A stretch of 64,000 nucleotides of DNA from Ascaphus truei (GCA_036426205.1 CM071567.1:295419752-295483751), one strand, 5' to 3'. Positions 41,879-54,164 are shown, counted from the stretch's first letter. Notes: generated by a model not told the origin, from the sequence alone. Numbers and translations: made by a program.

Positions 41879-42719
41879 AGTTTTCTATTGAGTATACAAT
41901 ACTTTGATCAAGGGCCCACTAATCTCCTGTATATTTATGTGAGGTTTTAATGTTATTATGTAAGTTTCATTGCATACTGTGTATTACTGCCCTCTTTCTC
42001 TGTAACAAGAATACTTGAAAAGGGATTTTTCAATCATATACAAGTAGTGCAACATACAACACAATTAATATGTTGGGTATATTTAATTACTCAGTAGAAG
42101 TAACAAACTGCAATACAAAATATGTTGCTAGAATAATAACCAGTAAACCAGATCTAATGTCCATGACAATAGGAGACATGCATCAAGTGCCGGTGTAACA
42201 TTCTGCTGTTAACTCCCATTGACTTGTATAAGAGTTAACGCTGGAATTGGTGCAGTAACCCTTACCCGCACATGATTCACATGCCCCAATATGTACAAGA
42301 TGAAAAGTGAAGGCATTAGACATAAAAAAAAAAAAATATCATTAACAATTGTGCTCAAACCTGTGTTGGCCGAAATTTTTAAAAGAAATCAAAAAGCAAT
42401 AGCTGATTGGAGGCAGAAACAATAACTTACTTTTCAAAATATTTAATTAGCACTCTCAGGTACTGTGTATTAAGACAATCAATGTTGGCTGAATAGGTTC
42501 ATAGAGAAGCATTTTCAACTTTAGTGTCTTAGCGTCTATATAAAAAACCAAGCTACATGACTCCAATTTTGCTCAGAGAACATCTCTTTGTGTACATTGT
42601 GATTTGAGGAGTGTCTCAGTAATACGCATTAGGGGAGTTACATCTCACATACACAGCAATGGTATCAAATTCAGAGGACGTTATTCATGAGACGTTCTCA
42701 TAGAAATTCCTCTTGAAGT
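41879..42719. other. Unassigned AT-rich sequence
   Basis: Nothing recognised. Confidence 0.55.
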
Positions 42720-42886
42720 TAGGGAACCCCAACAGGTCAGGTCAGGTCTTAACGATATCCCTGCTCCAGCACAGGTGGGTCAATCAGCGGCTCAGTCATT
42801 TTGACTGAGCCACCTGTGCTGGAGCAGGGATATCCTTAAGACCTGATCTGTTGGCGTTCCCTGAGGACTGGAGTTGGGAAACACTG
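42720..42886. mobile_element. Palindromic hAT MITE, left tip missing
   Basis: Central inverted arms are very similar to each other (GGATATCC..., CTGCTCCAGCACAGGTGG and inverse). The right tip '...aacactg' is present; the left CAGGGG tip is lost. Confidence 0.82.
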
Positions 42887-44540
42887 GTTTAGAAAATAAC
42901 CCCAAGAATCTCTCTGTCATTTTTTTTGTGGAAAGACGATCTGCCACTTCGCCACCAACAGAATTACACTTAAATGTGCTAATATTTTGGGTTTTCTGAT
43001 TTTTTGCACATTGCATTTATTGGATCACTTCCATAGTTCAAATTCTAGTAGCCCTATTGGTGCTGGATAAGTGCACATTTGCAGTAGACTGTTGTTTCTT
43101 TTAATGAACCAACGAGAGAGTTATTCATAGATGAAATAACGCATGAAGAAGAGACCTGTAAATTCAAAGCTCTGTACACTATAAATTGAACCTACAGTAA
43201 GAATCAATACGAAAATATCTCATAGATGTTCGTAATGTAAAAACAGGATGCTTTGCAGTTGTTTTACCTCATCCATGATAATATATTTGTAGAATATGTC
43301 AATATGAAAACAAATTGTTTATATATAGTAATCTAACAATTGGAATTGTATTGAACACAGTCCTACAACAGGTAGCAGAATGCCAAAGCTTATAAGTATG
43401 TATGACTGTAGAATGCTTGTTTAATATGAGTCTGAAAGCCTAGTAATAATAAGATAATGCAACAGGCATACCAAATGGTTAAAGCACAATACGTTTTTGA
43501 AGGAGTTTTAATTCAAGATAGCTCAAATTACACATGAACCCAATATCTTCAACTCTATAGGACAAATGCTGTTAAATATTAATACAACCTTTGCAGAGAA
43601 CTTGTGAGCACCTAAATACCAAGAGAAAGTATTAAATATTTTCTAGACATATTATGCTATAATGTTTATAGGGTTCTGCTTAATATAAAGCACAGTTGGG
43701 CTTAATTAGAAAGTGATTGTACTATCTATCACAAACCTGCATTAGGCATATGGATGCCAAGAGCATTAAATTGAATAGGTAGTTATAATTAAATCAATTT
43801 TTTTATTGAATAGCTCTTATTCCTATAGCTTTCCACAATTCTGTTTAGGATCACAGTATTCTGTGTCTTATTTTTTTTAGAAGCTAATTTGGCACTTTGA
43901 AAAGCAATTTCATTGTTATTTTATTGGACAGTGTACATAGAAATCTTAAGTTTTTACAAGCTACGTCTTTTATTGGAGGTTGCAGCTGGAACCTTAACCA
44001 TATTTCCATATATATTATTACATGGGGGGTTCTGAAAGTTCTAAACTAGTGGAGGGTTGGAAAGAACTCCAATGTTATCCATTCATACTAATAATTATTT
44101 GCCATGCTAATATGTACAATAGTGAAGTAGGTTTTACACTGGTAGAAAGTATAATAACATCTAGATATACATCTGTTCATTATATTAGTATATATCTGAA
44201 TAGGTTGGTACTGTACATTTTCTTCCAACAATACTATCACCACATTGGAATATGGTTAAGAGGACATCAGAACCACATACCTCAAACTTACATAACTTAC
44301 TACGGGTCAGAAATAAAGCTTTCAAATACAATTTCCCCTAGATAAAGAACAAATCCTACACAAATTACTTTTTTTTGTGGAGAACACTCTGCAACAGAAC
44401 CACCTCCCCTAAAAAACACTGTACATCCAATAGTAAGAGTTGAGAAACCTGCTTATCATGAAACAACTTATGCATTAAATTGGGTGCAAGTCAGTAATTC
44501 AACTTCTAAACTGTCTGCATTGAAGACCAAAATGATATAT
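42887..44540. other. Unassigned AT-rich sequence
   Basis: About 1.65 kb with no recognised feature apart from a possible very old repeat at 43030-43210. Confidence 0.5.
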
Positions 44541-44845
44541 TGGAGACAGAGTGGCTCAGTGAGTAAAGACACTGACTGTAAACAATGACACCGAGTTTCA
44601 GACACGGAAACCTCGTTCAATTTCTGGTGTCGGCATCTTGTAACATTGGGCATGTCACTTTATCTCCTTGTGCCTCAGACACCAAAAACATACATTATAA
44701 GCTCATCTGGGCAGGGCATGTCTGTAAAAATTCCTATGGGCCCAGTTGTAGGTATGAGATGGGTGTCCTCCCTAAGTTCCTGCATGCACTCTAGTACTAA
44801 GTTTCTTGGTAAATAGCACATTAGAAAAAAATCTAAATAAACAGT
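44541..44845 (+). mobile_element. tRNA-derived SINE
   Basis: Box A-like TGGCTCAGTGAGTAAAG lies at 44552-44568 and box B-like GTTCAATTTC at 44615-44624, spaced as in a tRNA-type pol III promoter. The body has 'gggcatgtcactttatctcc', 'tgtgcctcag' and 'taagctcatctgggcaggg', which belong to a widespread vertebrate SINE body; the tail is A/T-rich. Specific SINE family not assigned. Confidence 0.7.
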
Positions 44846-45165
44846 ACATTGACACATTGGAGTGTGAGGTTATCAGGTACCATGGATCTTCTGGCCATTA
44901 ATAGAGCTACCTGCTCGGTCACATATGTGCAGTAAAGGTGCTTTCTACTTGTTTTCAGTGTGTTACCTTATGTAGTACAGTTACTGCAGTTTCATAAATG
45001 ATGCTTAAAGCGGCCAGACATTAACTGATGGCACGTGAAGTGTTTTAAGATACCACATAACTATTTGTGAATATGATGTATGGCAAGGTTTAAATATATT
45101 GTCCCATGTTAGAATGGAGTCCCATATATTTATATATGGAAGTCATACTTTAGCCAAACCTACAG

Positions 45166-46410
45166 ACCCATGCAAAAGATGAATGAGCAGCACATTTCGG
45201 TGTAGACAAATATTTAGGACAAAATTAACAAACTGGTATTAAGTCTCCATCTTTCCTGATGATACTAAATTGGGTAAGGTAGTAGAATCAGAGCAGGATA
45301 TAATTTCTCTTCAGAACGACTTGGAGAGACTGGAAACGTGGGCAGGTAAATGGCAGATGAGTTTTAATACAGATAAATTTAAGGTTATACATTTGTGATG
45401 CAAGAATAAAAGGCGACTTACAAATTAAATGGAAATAAATTAGGGGGAATCCTTGATGGAGAAGGATTTAGAGTGCTTGTAGCAATAGTGACCAAAGTCA
45501 TGCAGCACCTGCAAAGGCAAACAAGATCTTATCTTGCATTAAACGTGCAATGGATGGAAGGGAAGTAAACATAATGAAGCTCTTTTACAAAGCATTAGTA
45601 AGACCACACCTTGAGTATGGAGTACAATTTGGGGCACCAATCCTAAGAAAAGACATTATGGAACAAGAGAGAGTGCAGAGAAGAGCCACCAAATTAATAA
45701 AGGGGATGGACAATCTAACTTATGAGGAGAGGCTAGCTAAATTAGATTTATTTACATTAGAAAAGAGGCGTCTAAGAGGGGATATGATAACTATATACAA
45801 ATATATTCGGGAACAATACAAGGAGCTTTCAAAAGAACTATTCATCCCACGGGCAGTATAAAGGACTCGGGCCATCACTTAAGGTTGGAGGAAAGGAGAT
45901 TTCACCAGCAACAAAAGAAAGGGTTCTTTACAGTAAGGGCAGTTAAAATGTGGAATTCATTACCTATGGAGACTGTGATGGCAGATACAATAAATTTGTT
46001 TAAAAAAAGGTTGGGCATCTTTTTACAAAGGAAAGGTATACAGGGATATACCAAATAACTATACATGGGAAGGATGTTGATTCAGGGATTAATCCGATTG
46101 CCAATTCTTGGAGTCAGGAAGGAATTTATTTTTCCCCTTATGAGATCTCATTGGATGATATGTCACTGGCGTTTTTTGTTTGCCTTCCTCTGGATCAATA
46201 AGTAAGTATAGATAAAGGATAACGTATCTGTTGTCTAAATTTAGCATAGGTTGAACTTGATGGACGTACTAACGTATATATATATATTGGTACCTTCATG
46301 GTGGTGTTGTAGGTCCTATTTTGGAGATCGAAACGTTAGTTAATTTTGTCCTAAATACACTTTTTTCAACACCAATATGAGATGTGCTGCTGATTCATCT
46401 TTTGCCTGGA
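45166..46410. mobile_element. Terminal-inverted-repeat element containing a CR1 insertion
   Basis: Left arm 45166-45233 and right arm about 46334-46410 are inverted copies: 'gcaaaagatgaatgagcagcaca' left against 'tgtgctgctgattcatctttt' right, and 'tttaggacaaaattaac' against 'gttaattttgtcctaaa'. All sequence between them is CR1, so the LINE landed between the arms of a fold-back-type element. Confidence 0.7.
45250..46290 (+). mobile_element. CR1 LINE, 5'-truncated
   Basis: The translation starts at the RT catalytic box region (F.DDTKLGKVV, one change in FADD) and continues 'LERLETWAGKWQMSFN'. After several stops it gives an open 103-codon stretch (45550-45861) with 'ALVRPHLEYGVQF', 'RVQRRATKLIKGM' and 'LFTLEKRRLRGDMI', the CR1 C-terminal hallmark. 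The 3' UTR has 'gattgccaattcttggagtc' and ends 'aggttgaacttgatgga'. Inactive. Confidence 0.9.
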
Positions 46411-47071
46411 TCTGTGTGTTTTAGTAAAGTATGGCTTTATTCTTTGTCAATGATGCCTGCACTTGCCAGGTTATGCCAATAAATGTATTGAGGTGTGCCC
46501 ACTACATTGCCATTTCTTATAAATGGAAGGAAATATTTGTGTGATTGTAGTGATACTGAGATACTTACAGACGAGACGTATTTATCATCCATGAGGTTTT
46601 AACCCCATGTAGTCCTCATTAAGTCTATTTAGCATTTCTGTGATTGAAGAGTTCCTGATAAATATAGCAGGTTTATGTCTGAATGCTCTGTATCTTCTTG
46701 CAGGGCTCTATACATACAGTATAGCAAACAAAGTACACACAGTATATTGGCAAAGATGACTTGAATTGTCAACAAAAAATGACATTTGTGCAACTTTTTG
46801 CAACATTTGTAGCTGCACATTTATGTCTTCATTTATATGTCAGTATTAAATTTAGCATTGAGCCATTTCTAGATCACTGTAGTGATTAGGGATCGACCAA
46901 CCATTTTATATTGCAATATTCTCCATTGTATATGACGGTGGCAAAAGTGATATTGAATAACTTTATTCACACACACAACAGTTGACATCACAGTGGTGAC
47001 ATCTCATCATTTACCCCGGCTCCTGTAGGTGGATGGAGCTTCACTCTGCCGGGTTATTTTTTTACTGTTGT

Positions 47072-47073
<2 letters not shown>
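46411..47073. other. Unassigned sequence
   Basis: Nothing recognised. Confidence 0.5.
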
Positions 47074-47115
<42 letters not shown>

Positions 47116-47136
47116 TCGGGTGTGGGTTGTGTTCTG

Positions 47137-47185
<49 letters not shown>
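47074..47185. repeat. (GT)n microsatellite in two tracts
   Basis: Two long GT tracts are separated by about 25 bp. Cys/Val-rich frames across it are artefacts. Confidence 0.97.
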
Positions 47186-47186
<1 letters not shown>

Positions 47187-47965
47187 CACTATGTTATATC
47201 AGATTCTGTAAGTCCTGACGAAAGTGGGCACCGGCATAAAAATAATAATGAGATAAATATGATAGCCTAGTGTGCTACATCATATGATATCCACAAATAG
47301 TTATGACAGCCGTTGCAGCGACTGTAGATATGAGCACCCAGCTGTGTGAACAAGATGCAGAGAGCAACTGAGGGAGGTGTGCATTCCATATGTCTACATT
47401 TTATGTCACCACATAAACCAACATTATATTATGAATGTACTGCAAACCCGTGGACATATTATTACTTGGTTAATTGAATGCATGTTGGAATGTACATGAA
47501 GCCAATTATGTGTGTGCTACTCCCAAAGTTGTGTTTCCCGTGAAAACGATGTCTAAGGTCTGTAGAAATTAACTGAAAACAAAAGTCTGAAAATATCTCG
47601 GAAACCTACTAATACAGTAGCATCGTTTTTCCACGGAGGGTAGAGAGGGCGTATCTGATGCCAGCGTGCCGGGGTCAGAGTTAGGTACGAAGGAACATTA
47701 ATCTAACAAACACAAGAGATTATTTATACACGTTTTCTTTTACTTCTCAAATATGTGAGAGGGGACAATATCCCAGGCTGTAAGAAATACATTCTAAATA
47801 GATACAAGAACTTTTTTTTTAAGTTGTCAAGTTTTAAATATTTTAAACCATATTTGCATAGAAATGGCTTATAACTGTTTCAAGATGTATCCTCTGTTAG
47901 ATCTGTATAAATTCTAGTACGTGGTTGCAGGATAGTTGAAAATGAGAGCGTTTTAACCTCTATAG
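47186..47965. other. Unassigned sequence
   Basis: Nothing recognised in about 780 bp. Confidence 0.5.
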
Positions 47966-48069
47966 CAGGGGTGGGCAACTCAAGTCCTCATGTGCCACCA
48001 ACAGGTCAGGTTTTCAGGATATCCCTGCTTCAGCACAGGTGGCTCAATTAGTGGCTCAGGCTTTGACAG
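47966..48069. mobile_element. Half copy of the palindromic hAT MITE
   Basis: Begins CAGGGGTGGGCAACTCAAGT and stops at the palindrome centre ('gtggctcagg'). The right half is absent. Confidence 0.85.
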
Positions 48070-48144
48070 TAAATCTTGCTACTGGACATCTGTACAATGG
48101 ATTTGTTAGACATAAAATGTATTGAATTCTGCTTATTTTGGGAG

Positions 48145-48311
48145 TTAAAAACGTAACGATAGTGGTTTTGCTAACGGACTTTATGCATATGATTCGTTTT
48201 GAGGATCCCCGTTAAATGAAGGAAAAATAAGGTCCATTACCTAATTAGGTAGCGTAACCTTATTTGCCCTTATTTAGCGCATTTCTGAGGATCTACCCTT
48301 AGATGGTAAAC
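48145..48311 (+). repeat. Interspersed repeat R3, copy 2
   Basis: Direct copy of the right part of 27385-27642, ending 'gaggatctaccc...gatggtaaac' exactly against a palindromic hAT MITE. Confidence 0.8.
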
Positions 48312-48493
48312 CACAGCTTGCCCACTCCAGTTCCCAAGGGCCACCAACATGCCAGGTTTTAGGGATATTCCTGCTTCAGCACAGGTGGCTCAATCAGTGG
48401 CTCAGTCATTGACTGAACCACCTCTGCTGAAGCAGGGATATCCTAAAATCCTGTGCTATTAGTGGCCCTTGAGGACTGAGTCGTCTACCCCTG
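48312..48493. mobile_element. Palindromic hAT MITE
   Basis: Complete two-armed copy. The left flank TGGTAAAC resembles the TTGTAAAC duplication of the 27.6 kb copy, but the right flank CTCTACAG does not match it. Confidence 0.85.
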
Positions 48494-49821
48494 CTCTACA
48501 GTATAGCACAAGACAACTGTCAACTAGGAATTACTTTTGACTATGTCATTTTTCATGTTGACTCAAAACACTGGAGATTTTTAGTACACATATTTTTTGT
48601 GCTAAATCAGTGCAAAACAGTAAAAGGGAACTCCTGCTTGCAGAATGACAGGCTCATTGCCCTCCATACCAGATGAGCTTGCATCAGCCTTGCAATACAT
48701 AGCACATCATAACTAACAGCTTCTGTCGTGCAATTGTGCAATTCTGAGGTGAGATATTATAATAGAGGAGAAAAGACACATAATAGTGGTTTCAAAATAC
48801 TCATCTGCAGCACAGTATTGTGAAGGGTTTTTACATACTGCAGTACAGACCTAGTTTATGACTGCTGCTTTCTCTCATTTAAAAGCTGTCTTATCACTGA
48901 GACTAATCTAAATACGGACATAAAAAGATATCTCTGCTTTTCCTTTATCTTGAGATTTAAAAAGTAAAGTACAATGAGAAGTGTTTTTATGTCTTTTTCC
49001 AATTAAAAAGCATTGTGAATGTTTTTTTTTTTGCATTTAATCTTAAGATTTTTTTTATTAAATAGATACAATCATACTATACGTTTAATTGTTTCTGAAA
49101 GGCTGGGTTTGATTTAAATAAGGCATGCTGTTCATTCTTACATCTCTTACTTCTTTAGGGGAGAAATGTGGATTATGTTCTAACAATGCTTTAAATACAA
49201 ATGATCCAAGATACTTTTTTGTTTATCCAAATGCGTACACATTATTATGCCATTATATAGGAACATACATAAGAAAATACTTGAATATTTTACATAAGCC
49301 TATTTCAGACACTTAGGGGATAATTCTATATTGAAAACACCCGGGATCGGCCACTTCAGACAATATTGAGTTACCCCATTAGCAACCTTTCTGAGGAAAA
49401 CATCAATTCTATACTGATGTACCCTTTGTTGATACCATAGAATATTCTATATTAAGTAAATACATTTATATTTTAATGTATACTTAATATAATGTATTAT
49501 AATGTATACTTAAGGTAATAACAATAATGTGGACAGAGACACTAGTACTAGAGAGTAAAACTTAATTCCACTCCTCATAAATGGCTTTTAAACCGTAAAA
49601 TCCAAATCCTATACAAAAAAATAAATAAAACATACTTAATAATTACTCTTAGTGACACGGATCACCGATGTCTCCCTGACTTCCCTAGAGATCCTTCTGC
49701 TAAATGGCTAGAGAAGTTAAAACCTACAGACAAAGCAGCACTCAGCTTCTCAGGCAACCATACAAATGTGAAAATTGGGCGACTATTTGAGGAAGTTCTC
49801 AAATAAGGGCAGTCCACTACA
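48494..49821. other. Unassigned AT-rich sequence
   Basis: About 1.3 kb without recognised features. Confidence 0.55.
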
Positions 49822-49871
49822 GAAATGTGTGTCTATGTCTTTCCACTACAGAAGTGTGTGTTTAAGGCTAA

Positions 49872-50586
49872 GGCCCCGCTCCCTCCGTCAGCGCTCCCGC
49901 ACTGCAGACGGGCGGGGCGCTGAGAGACACAGACCGCGATATGCGGTCTGTAGGGAGCGGGAGGTTTGAGCCGGAGGGGGCGCGTAGCTTGAGCGGAGGG
50001 ACCCGCTACTCTCCCCCCCCTCCCTCCCTCCACGGGCTCAGGCTGGCACTCATACACACACGCAGACACACACACACACACTCAGGCACACACACACACA
50101 GACACACACACAGACAGAGGCAGGCACTCACGCACTCAGACACACACATACACACACACGCAGGCACTCTCTCATACACACACACACACGCGCACGCAGG
50201 CAGGCACTCATACACATACACACACACACACAGAGGCAGGCACTCACGCACTCAGGCACACACATACACAAACACAGATAGGTACTCAGACACACACATA
50301 CACACACACAGACAGGCACTCACGCTGCTTTCCCCCCACACTCCTCCCCACTCCCCAAGCCTCTCCTCCTCCCGAAGCCTCCCCTCCTCATTGGCTCACA
50401 GCCACACCACGTGACGCGTCAACGCTAGGGATCACCATTCTCTTGTATCCCGTAGCGACTGACGCGTCACAGCGTGTAGTGAGCTGTGCAGCCAGGGGGG
50501 ACCGGGACCGGCTCGGGAGGATTCCCCTGCTGGTGGGGAACTCGCGTTTGGCCGCCCGCGTCGCCGGGCGCACCGGGTCCCAGGCC
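49872..50586. mobile_element. PIF/Harbinger-type MITE H1
   Basis: Flanked by TAA on both sides (49869-49871, 50587-50589) within the minisatellite. Tips GGCCCCGCTCCC and, inverted, GGCCTGGGACCC are similar. Interior: CpG-rich ends and a (CA)n-derived minisatellite at 50040-50330. Its interior closely resembles H4. Confidence 0.7.
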
Positions 50587-51180
50587 TAAGCCTTTCCACT
50601 ACAGAAATGCGTGTCTATGCCTTTCCACTACAGAAGTGTGTGTCTATGCCTTTCCATTACAGAAATGTGTGTCTAAGCCTTTCCACTACAGAAATGTGTG
50701 TCTATGCCTTTCCACTACAGAAGTGTGTGTCTATGCCTTTCCACTACAGAAGTATGTGTGTCTAAGCCTTTCCACTACAGAAGTGTGTGTCTAAGCCTTT
50801 CCACTACAGAAATGTGTGTCTAAGCCTTTCCACTACAGAAGTGTGTGTCTATGCCTTTCCATTACAGAAATGTGTGTCTAAGCCTTTCCACTACAGAAAT
50901 GTGTGTCTATGCCTTTCCACTACAGAAGTGTGTGTCTAAGCCTTTCCACTACAGAAGTATGTGTGTCTAAGCCTTTCCACTACAGAAGTGTGTGTCTAAG
51001 CCTTTCCACTACAGAAATGTGTGCCTAAGCCTTTCCATTACAGAAGTGTGTGTCTATGCCTTTCCATTACAGAAGTGTGTGTCTATGCCTTTCCATTACA
51101 GAAGTGTGTGTCTATGCCTTTCCATTACAGAAGTGTGTGTCTATGCCTTTCCATTACAGAAGTATGTGTCTATGCTTTTA

Positions 51181-51399
51181 GGCTGCGCTTATTGTGCCGG
51201 CGACGCGACGGCAACGGTGACGTCAGGCTGCGGTCGCTGGAAAAATCAAATTGAGATGACTTCCAGTGATCGAGACCGAGCCATCGCCTTGTTGCGCCAT
51301 CACGTCGTGCTTACTATAAGCGTATGCGATGGTGGCAATGCATTTATTTTGACGCGACATTGCATCGTTGTCGCCGTTGCTGGCACTATAAGCGCAGCT
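51181..51399. mobile_element. PIF/Harbinger-type MITE H2
   Basis: 219 bp with tips GGCTGCGCTTATTGTGCC and, inverted, AGCTGCGCTTATAGTGCC. TTA on both sides (51178-51180 and 51400-51402). Interior CpG-rich, non-coding. Confidence 0.82.
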
Positions 51400-51684
51400 T
51401 TACGCTACAGAAGTGTGTGGCTAAGTCTGTCAACTACAGAAGTTTGTGGCTATGCCTTCATGCTACAGAAGTGTGTGGATAAGCCATACGCTACAGAAGT
51501 GTGTGGCTAAGCCTTTACGCTACAGAAGTGTGTGGCTAAGCCTTTACACTACAGAAGTTTGTGGCTATGCCTTCACGCTACAGAAGTGTGTGGCTAAGCC
51601 TTCACACTACAGAAGTGTGTGGCTAAGCCTTCACGCTACAGAAGTGTGTGGCTAAGCCTTTACGCTACAGAAGTGTGTGACTAA

Positions 51685-51992
51685 GGCCGCGCTCATGGTG
51701 GGGGCATCAGGACTCTTCTATGCTTCCTTATTGAAGGTAGCATAGTATTGGTGGCGTTGTAGTGCTTCATTGCTACTGCAGTTGGGAGAGACAAGTAAAT
51801 TTGTCTTTCTAGGCTGAAGTCATGAGACGTCATCGTCACGTGAGCTGGTTCAGCCAATGAGAGGGAACCAGCTTCGTGTCCAACATGCCTACGAGCACCT
51901 CCCCAATCTCTTGCAGCTAAGTGCATAGATCGCTGGGGCTAACAGGAGTGTGCACGGTGGCGCGCGCCCACGCCACCACCATAAGCGCGGCC
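51685..51992. mobile_element. PIF/Harbinger-type MITE H3
   Basis: 308 bp with tips GGCCGCGCTCATGGTGG and, inverted, GGCCGCGCTTATGGTGG (16 of 17 identical). TAA duplication at 51682-51684 and 51993-51995. Confidence 0.88.
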
Positions 51993-52001
51993 TAAGGCTA
52001 A

Positions 52002-52874
52002 GGCCCCGCTCCCAGAGTCAGCGCACCTGCGCTGCTGACAGGCGGTGCGCTGAGATACACAGACCGCGATCTGCGGTCTGTAGGGAGCGGGAGCCGGAGC
52101 GGGAGGTGGGCGGGAGGTGGGAGGTTTGATCGGGAGGTGGGCGGGAGGTGGGAGGTTTGATCGGGAGGTGGGCGGGAGCTGGGCGGTTTGACAGGGAGGG
52201 GGGGGCGTGGCTTGAGCGGAGGGACCCGCTACTCTCCCCCCCCTCCCTCCACGGACTCGGGCTGGAGCTGGAAGGTAAGTTTAAACACACACACGCAGGC
52301 ACTCATTCATACACGCGCACACACACACACAGGCAGGCACTCACGCACTCATACACACACACACGCGCGCACACACACAGGCAGGCACTCATTCATACAC
52401 GCGCACACACACACACACACAGGCAGGCACTCACGCACTCATACACACACACACGCGCGCACACACAGGCAGGCACTCACGCACTCATACACACACACAC
52501 ACACACAGACAGAGGCGGGCACACACACACACAGACAGGCACTCACGCACTCAGACACATACACACACAGACAGGCACGCACTCAGACACACACACAGAG
52601 AAAGGCACTCACCTGCTTTCACTCCACACTCCTCCCCGCTCCCCGAAGCCTCTCCTCCTCCCGAAGCCTCCCCTCCCCATTGGCTCACAGCCACACACGT
52701 CACGCGTCAAAGCTAGAAAACACCATTCTCTGGTGTCTCCAGCGGCTGACGCGCGACAGCGTGTAGTCAGCTGTGCCGCCAGTGGGGACCGGGACCGGCT
52801 CGCGAGGATTCCCCTGCTGGTGGGGAACTCGCGACATTGCCGCCCGCGCCAACGAGCGCAGCGGGACCGAGGCC
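52002..52874. mobile_element. PIF/Harbinger-type MITE H4
   Basis: 873 bp with tips GGCCCCGCTCCC and, inverted, GGCCTCGGTCCC. TAA on both sides (51999-52001, 52875-52877). It holds a tandem series based on 'gggaggtgggcgggaggtgg' at 52100-52190 and a (CA)n-derived minisatellite at 52275-52610. Only about 7 bp of minisatellite separate it from H3. Confidence 0.78.
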
Positions 52875-52945
52875 TAAGACTTGACACTACAGAAGTGTGT
52901 AGCTAAGCCTTTACAAACCTCTTTGCACTACAGAAGTGTGTAGCC

Positions 52946-53235
52946 AAAGGCTGAGTCCCCGGGAATCACGGCAGCACACGCTACGGTGTGCGCGCCACAC
53001 ACCACAGCACAGCCCTCTATGGGGCAAGCCCCAGTGGCTGTGTGGGTGGGTGCGCAAAGAGCTGTGACGCGTACGCTGGCAGGGAAGACAAGAATTTTTT
53101 CTTCCCGTGCCGCCGTCACGTGCCCCTCGTGCAGCCAATGGCAGGGCAGATATGCCCGTCACAGCCGTGCCCCCATCATAGCCCCGCCCACTGTGCTCTC
53201 CCTAGATCTCCCCTACAGACCGCCGATAACGGCTG
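52946..53235. other. GC-rich insertion in the minisatellite, family uncertain
   Basis: Separates two minisatellite blocks like H1-H4 do and is CpG-rich, but I could not find convincing terminal inverted repeats. Confidence 0.45.
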
Positions 53236-53282
53236 TAGTCTAAGCCTTTACACTACAGAAGTGTGTGGCTAAACCTTTACAC

Positions 53283-53643
53283 TCACAGATACCAAGCAAG
53301 CTCTTTGAAAACCCCCACATTTACCACAAAATATATATATGTACGGTATATAAGTGTCAAAAGGAGTGCTATTGGGCGTGGCTAAATGTATAAAACAAGA
53401 AACAAAGAAGTCCAGAGCAACCCCCCCCCTCGCCCCATAATAATCTCATTACCTCTGAGGCCCTGAAGTCTCCGACCGAGAGCCCCTAAGGGCTGTTATA
53501 TAGGGGCCGCGTGCGCTACGCCATGCGCGGCACTTATAATTGGCTGAGGTCAGTCAGCCCTTCTATACACGGCAGTGAGCGTGCATCCGTCCGACAGCGG
53601 GGAATACAATGATTTTGCGCCGCTACCGGCGCTGAAATGCATG
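53283..53643. other. Unassigned, partly GC-rich sequence
   Basis: Nothing recognised. Confidence 0.5.
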
Positions 53644-53648
53644 CGTGC

Positions 53649-53712
<64 letters not shown>
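53644..53712. repeat. (TG)n/(TA)n microsatellite
   Basis: TG tract followed by a long TA tract. Confidence 0.97.
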
Positions 53713-53716
<4 letters not shown>

Positions 53717-54164
53717 ATGACGGATATATATATAACCCTGTCCCCCCACCCTCCCCAATCACAGATAGGGTCTAGTACTGGGAACACTATGCTGGTTACT
53801 TGGAGTGGTGTGGTGCATACCTGCTGTAGCCCTGAGTTTTTGTCTTTCTCCCCATATTCAACATGTTGATAAGAAGTTAAAGCCCAGTTATCGATCTAGT
53901 ACCTTCTATTCAGCTGAATCAAATGTATTGCATTGTTTGCTGTAACCTCTTCTCACCATATTGAATACGGTCCTTGGTATCTAATAAAGTGTTTTAATAC
54001 CTTGGCCAGCATCTATTTCATGCAAAAGTATAATAGAAGAACATAGAATATTGCAATCCAATCCATTTCATCTAAACATGTTAAACATTTTCCGACTGTT
54101 ATGTATATTCATCATAACTGTATTCACATTAGGAAATCGAGATCAAATGTTTATTGTATGTAGC

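Larger units (their letters stand above)
49822..53282. repeat. 29-bp minisatellite split into five blocks
   Basis: Unit about AAGCCTTTCCACTACAGAAG plus TGTGTGTCT (29 bp). Blocks: 49822-49868 (about 2 units), 50587-51178 (about 20), 51402-51684 (about 10, variant 'acgctacagaagtgtgtggct'), 52875-52945 (about 2) and 53236-53282 (about 2). Between them lie GC-rich insertions with TAA or TTA flanks. No spacer diversity; units are contiguous. Confidence 0.92.

Noticed and set aside
41432..41950. Overlapping 107-155 codon frames in several phases
   Set aside because: They arise from a GC-rich MITE-like insertion with few stop codons; no phase is favoured.
44541..44845. Possible functional tRNA gene
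   Set aside because: Boxes A and B are present but no cloverleaf can be drawn and a SINE body follows, so it is a tRNA-derived SINE.
49941..50414. 157-codon frame, and a similar 252-codon frame at 52148-52906
   Set aside because: Both are translations of CA-derived minisatellite inside MITEs H1 and H4.
50587..51178. Regular 29-bp repeats reminiscent of a CRISPR array
   Set aside because: Units are contiguous with no unique spacers, the setting is a vertebrate genome full of LINEs and SINEs, and there are no cas genes.
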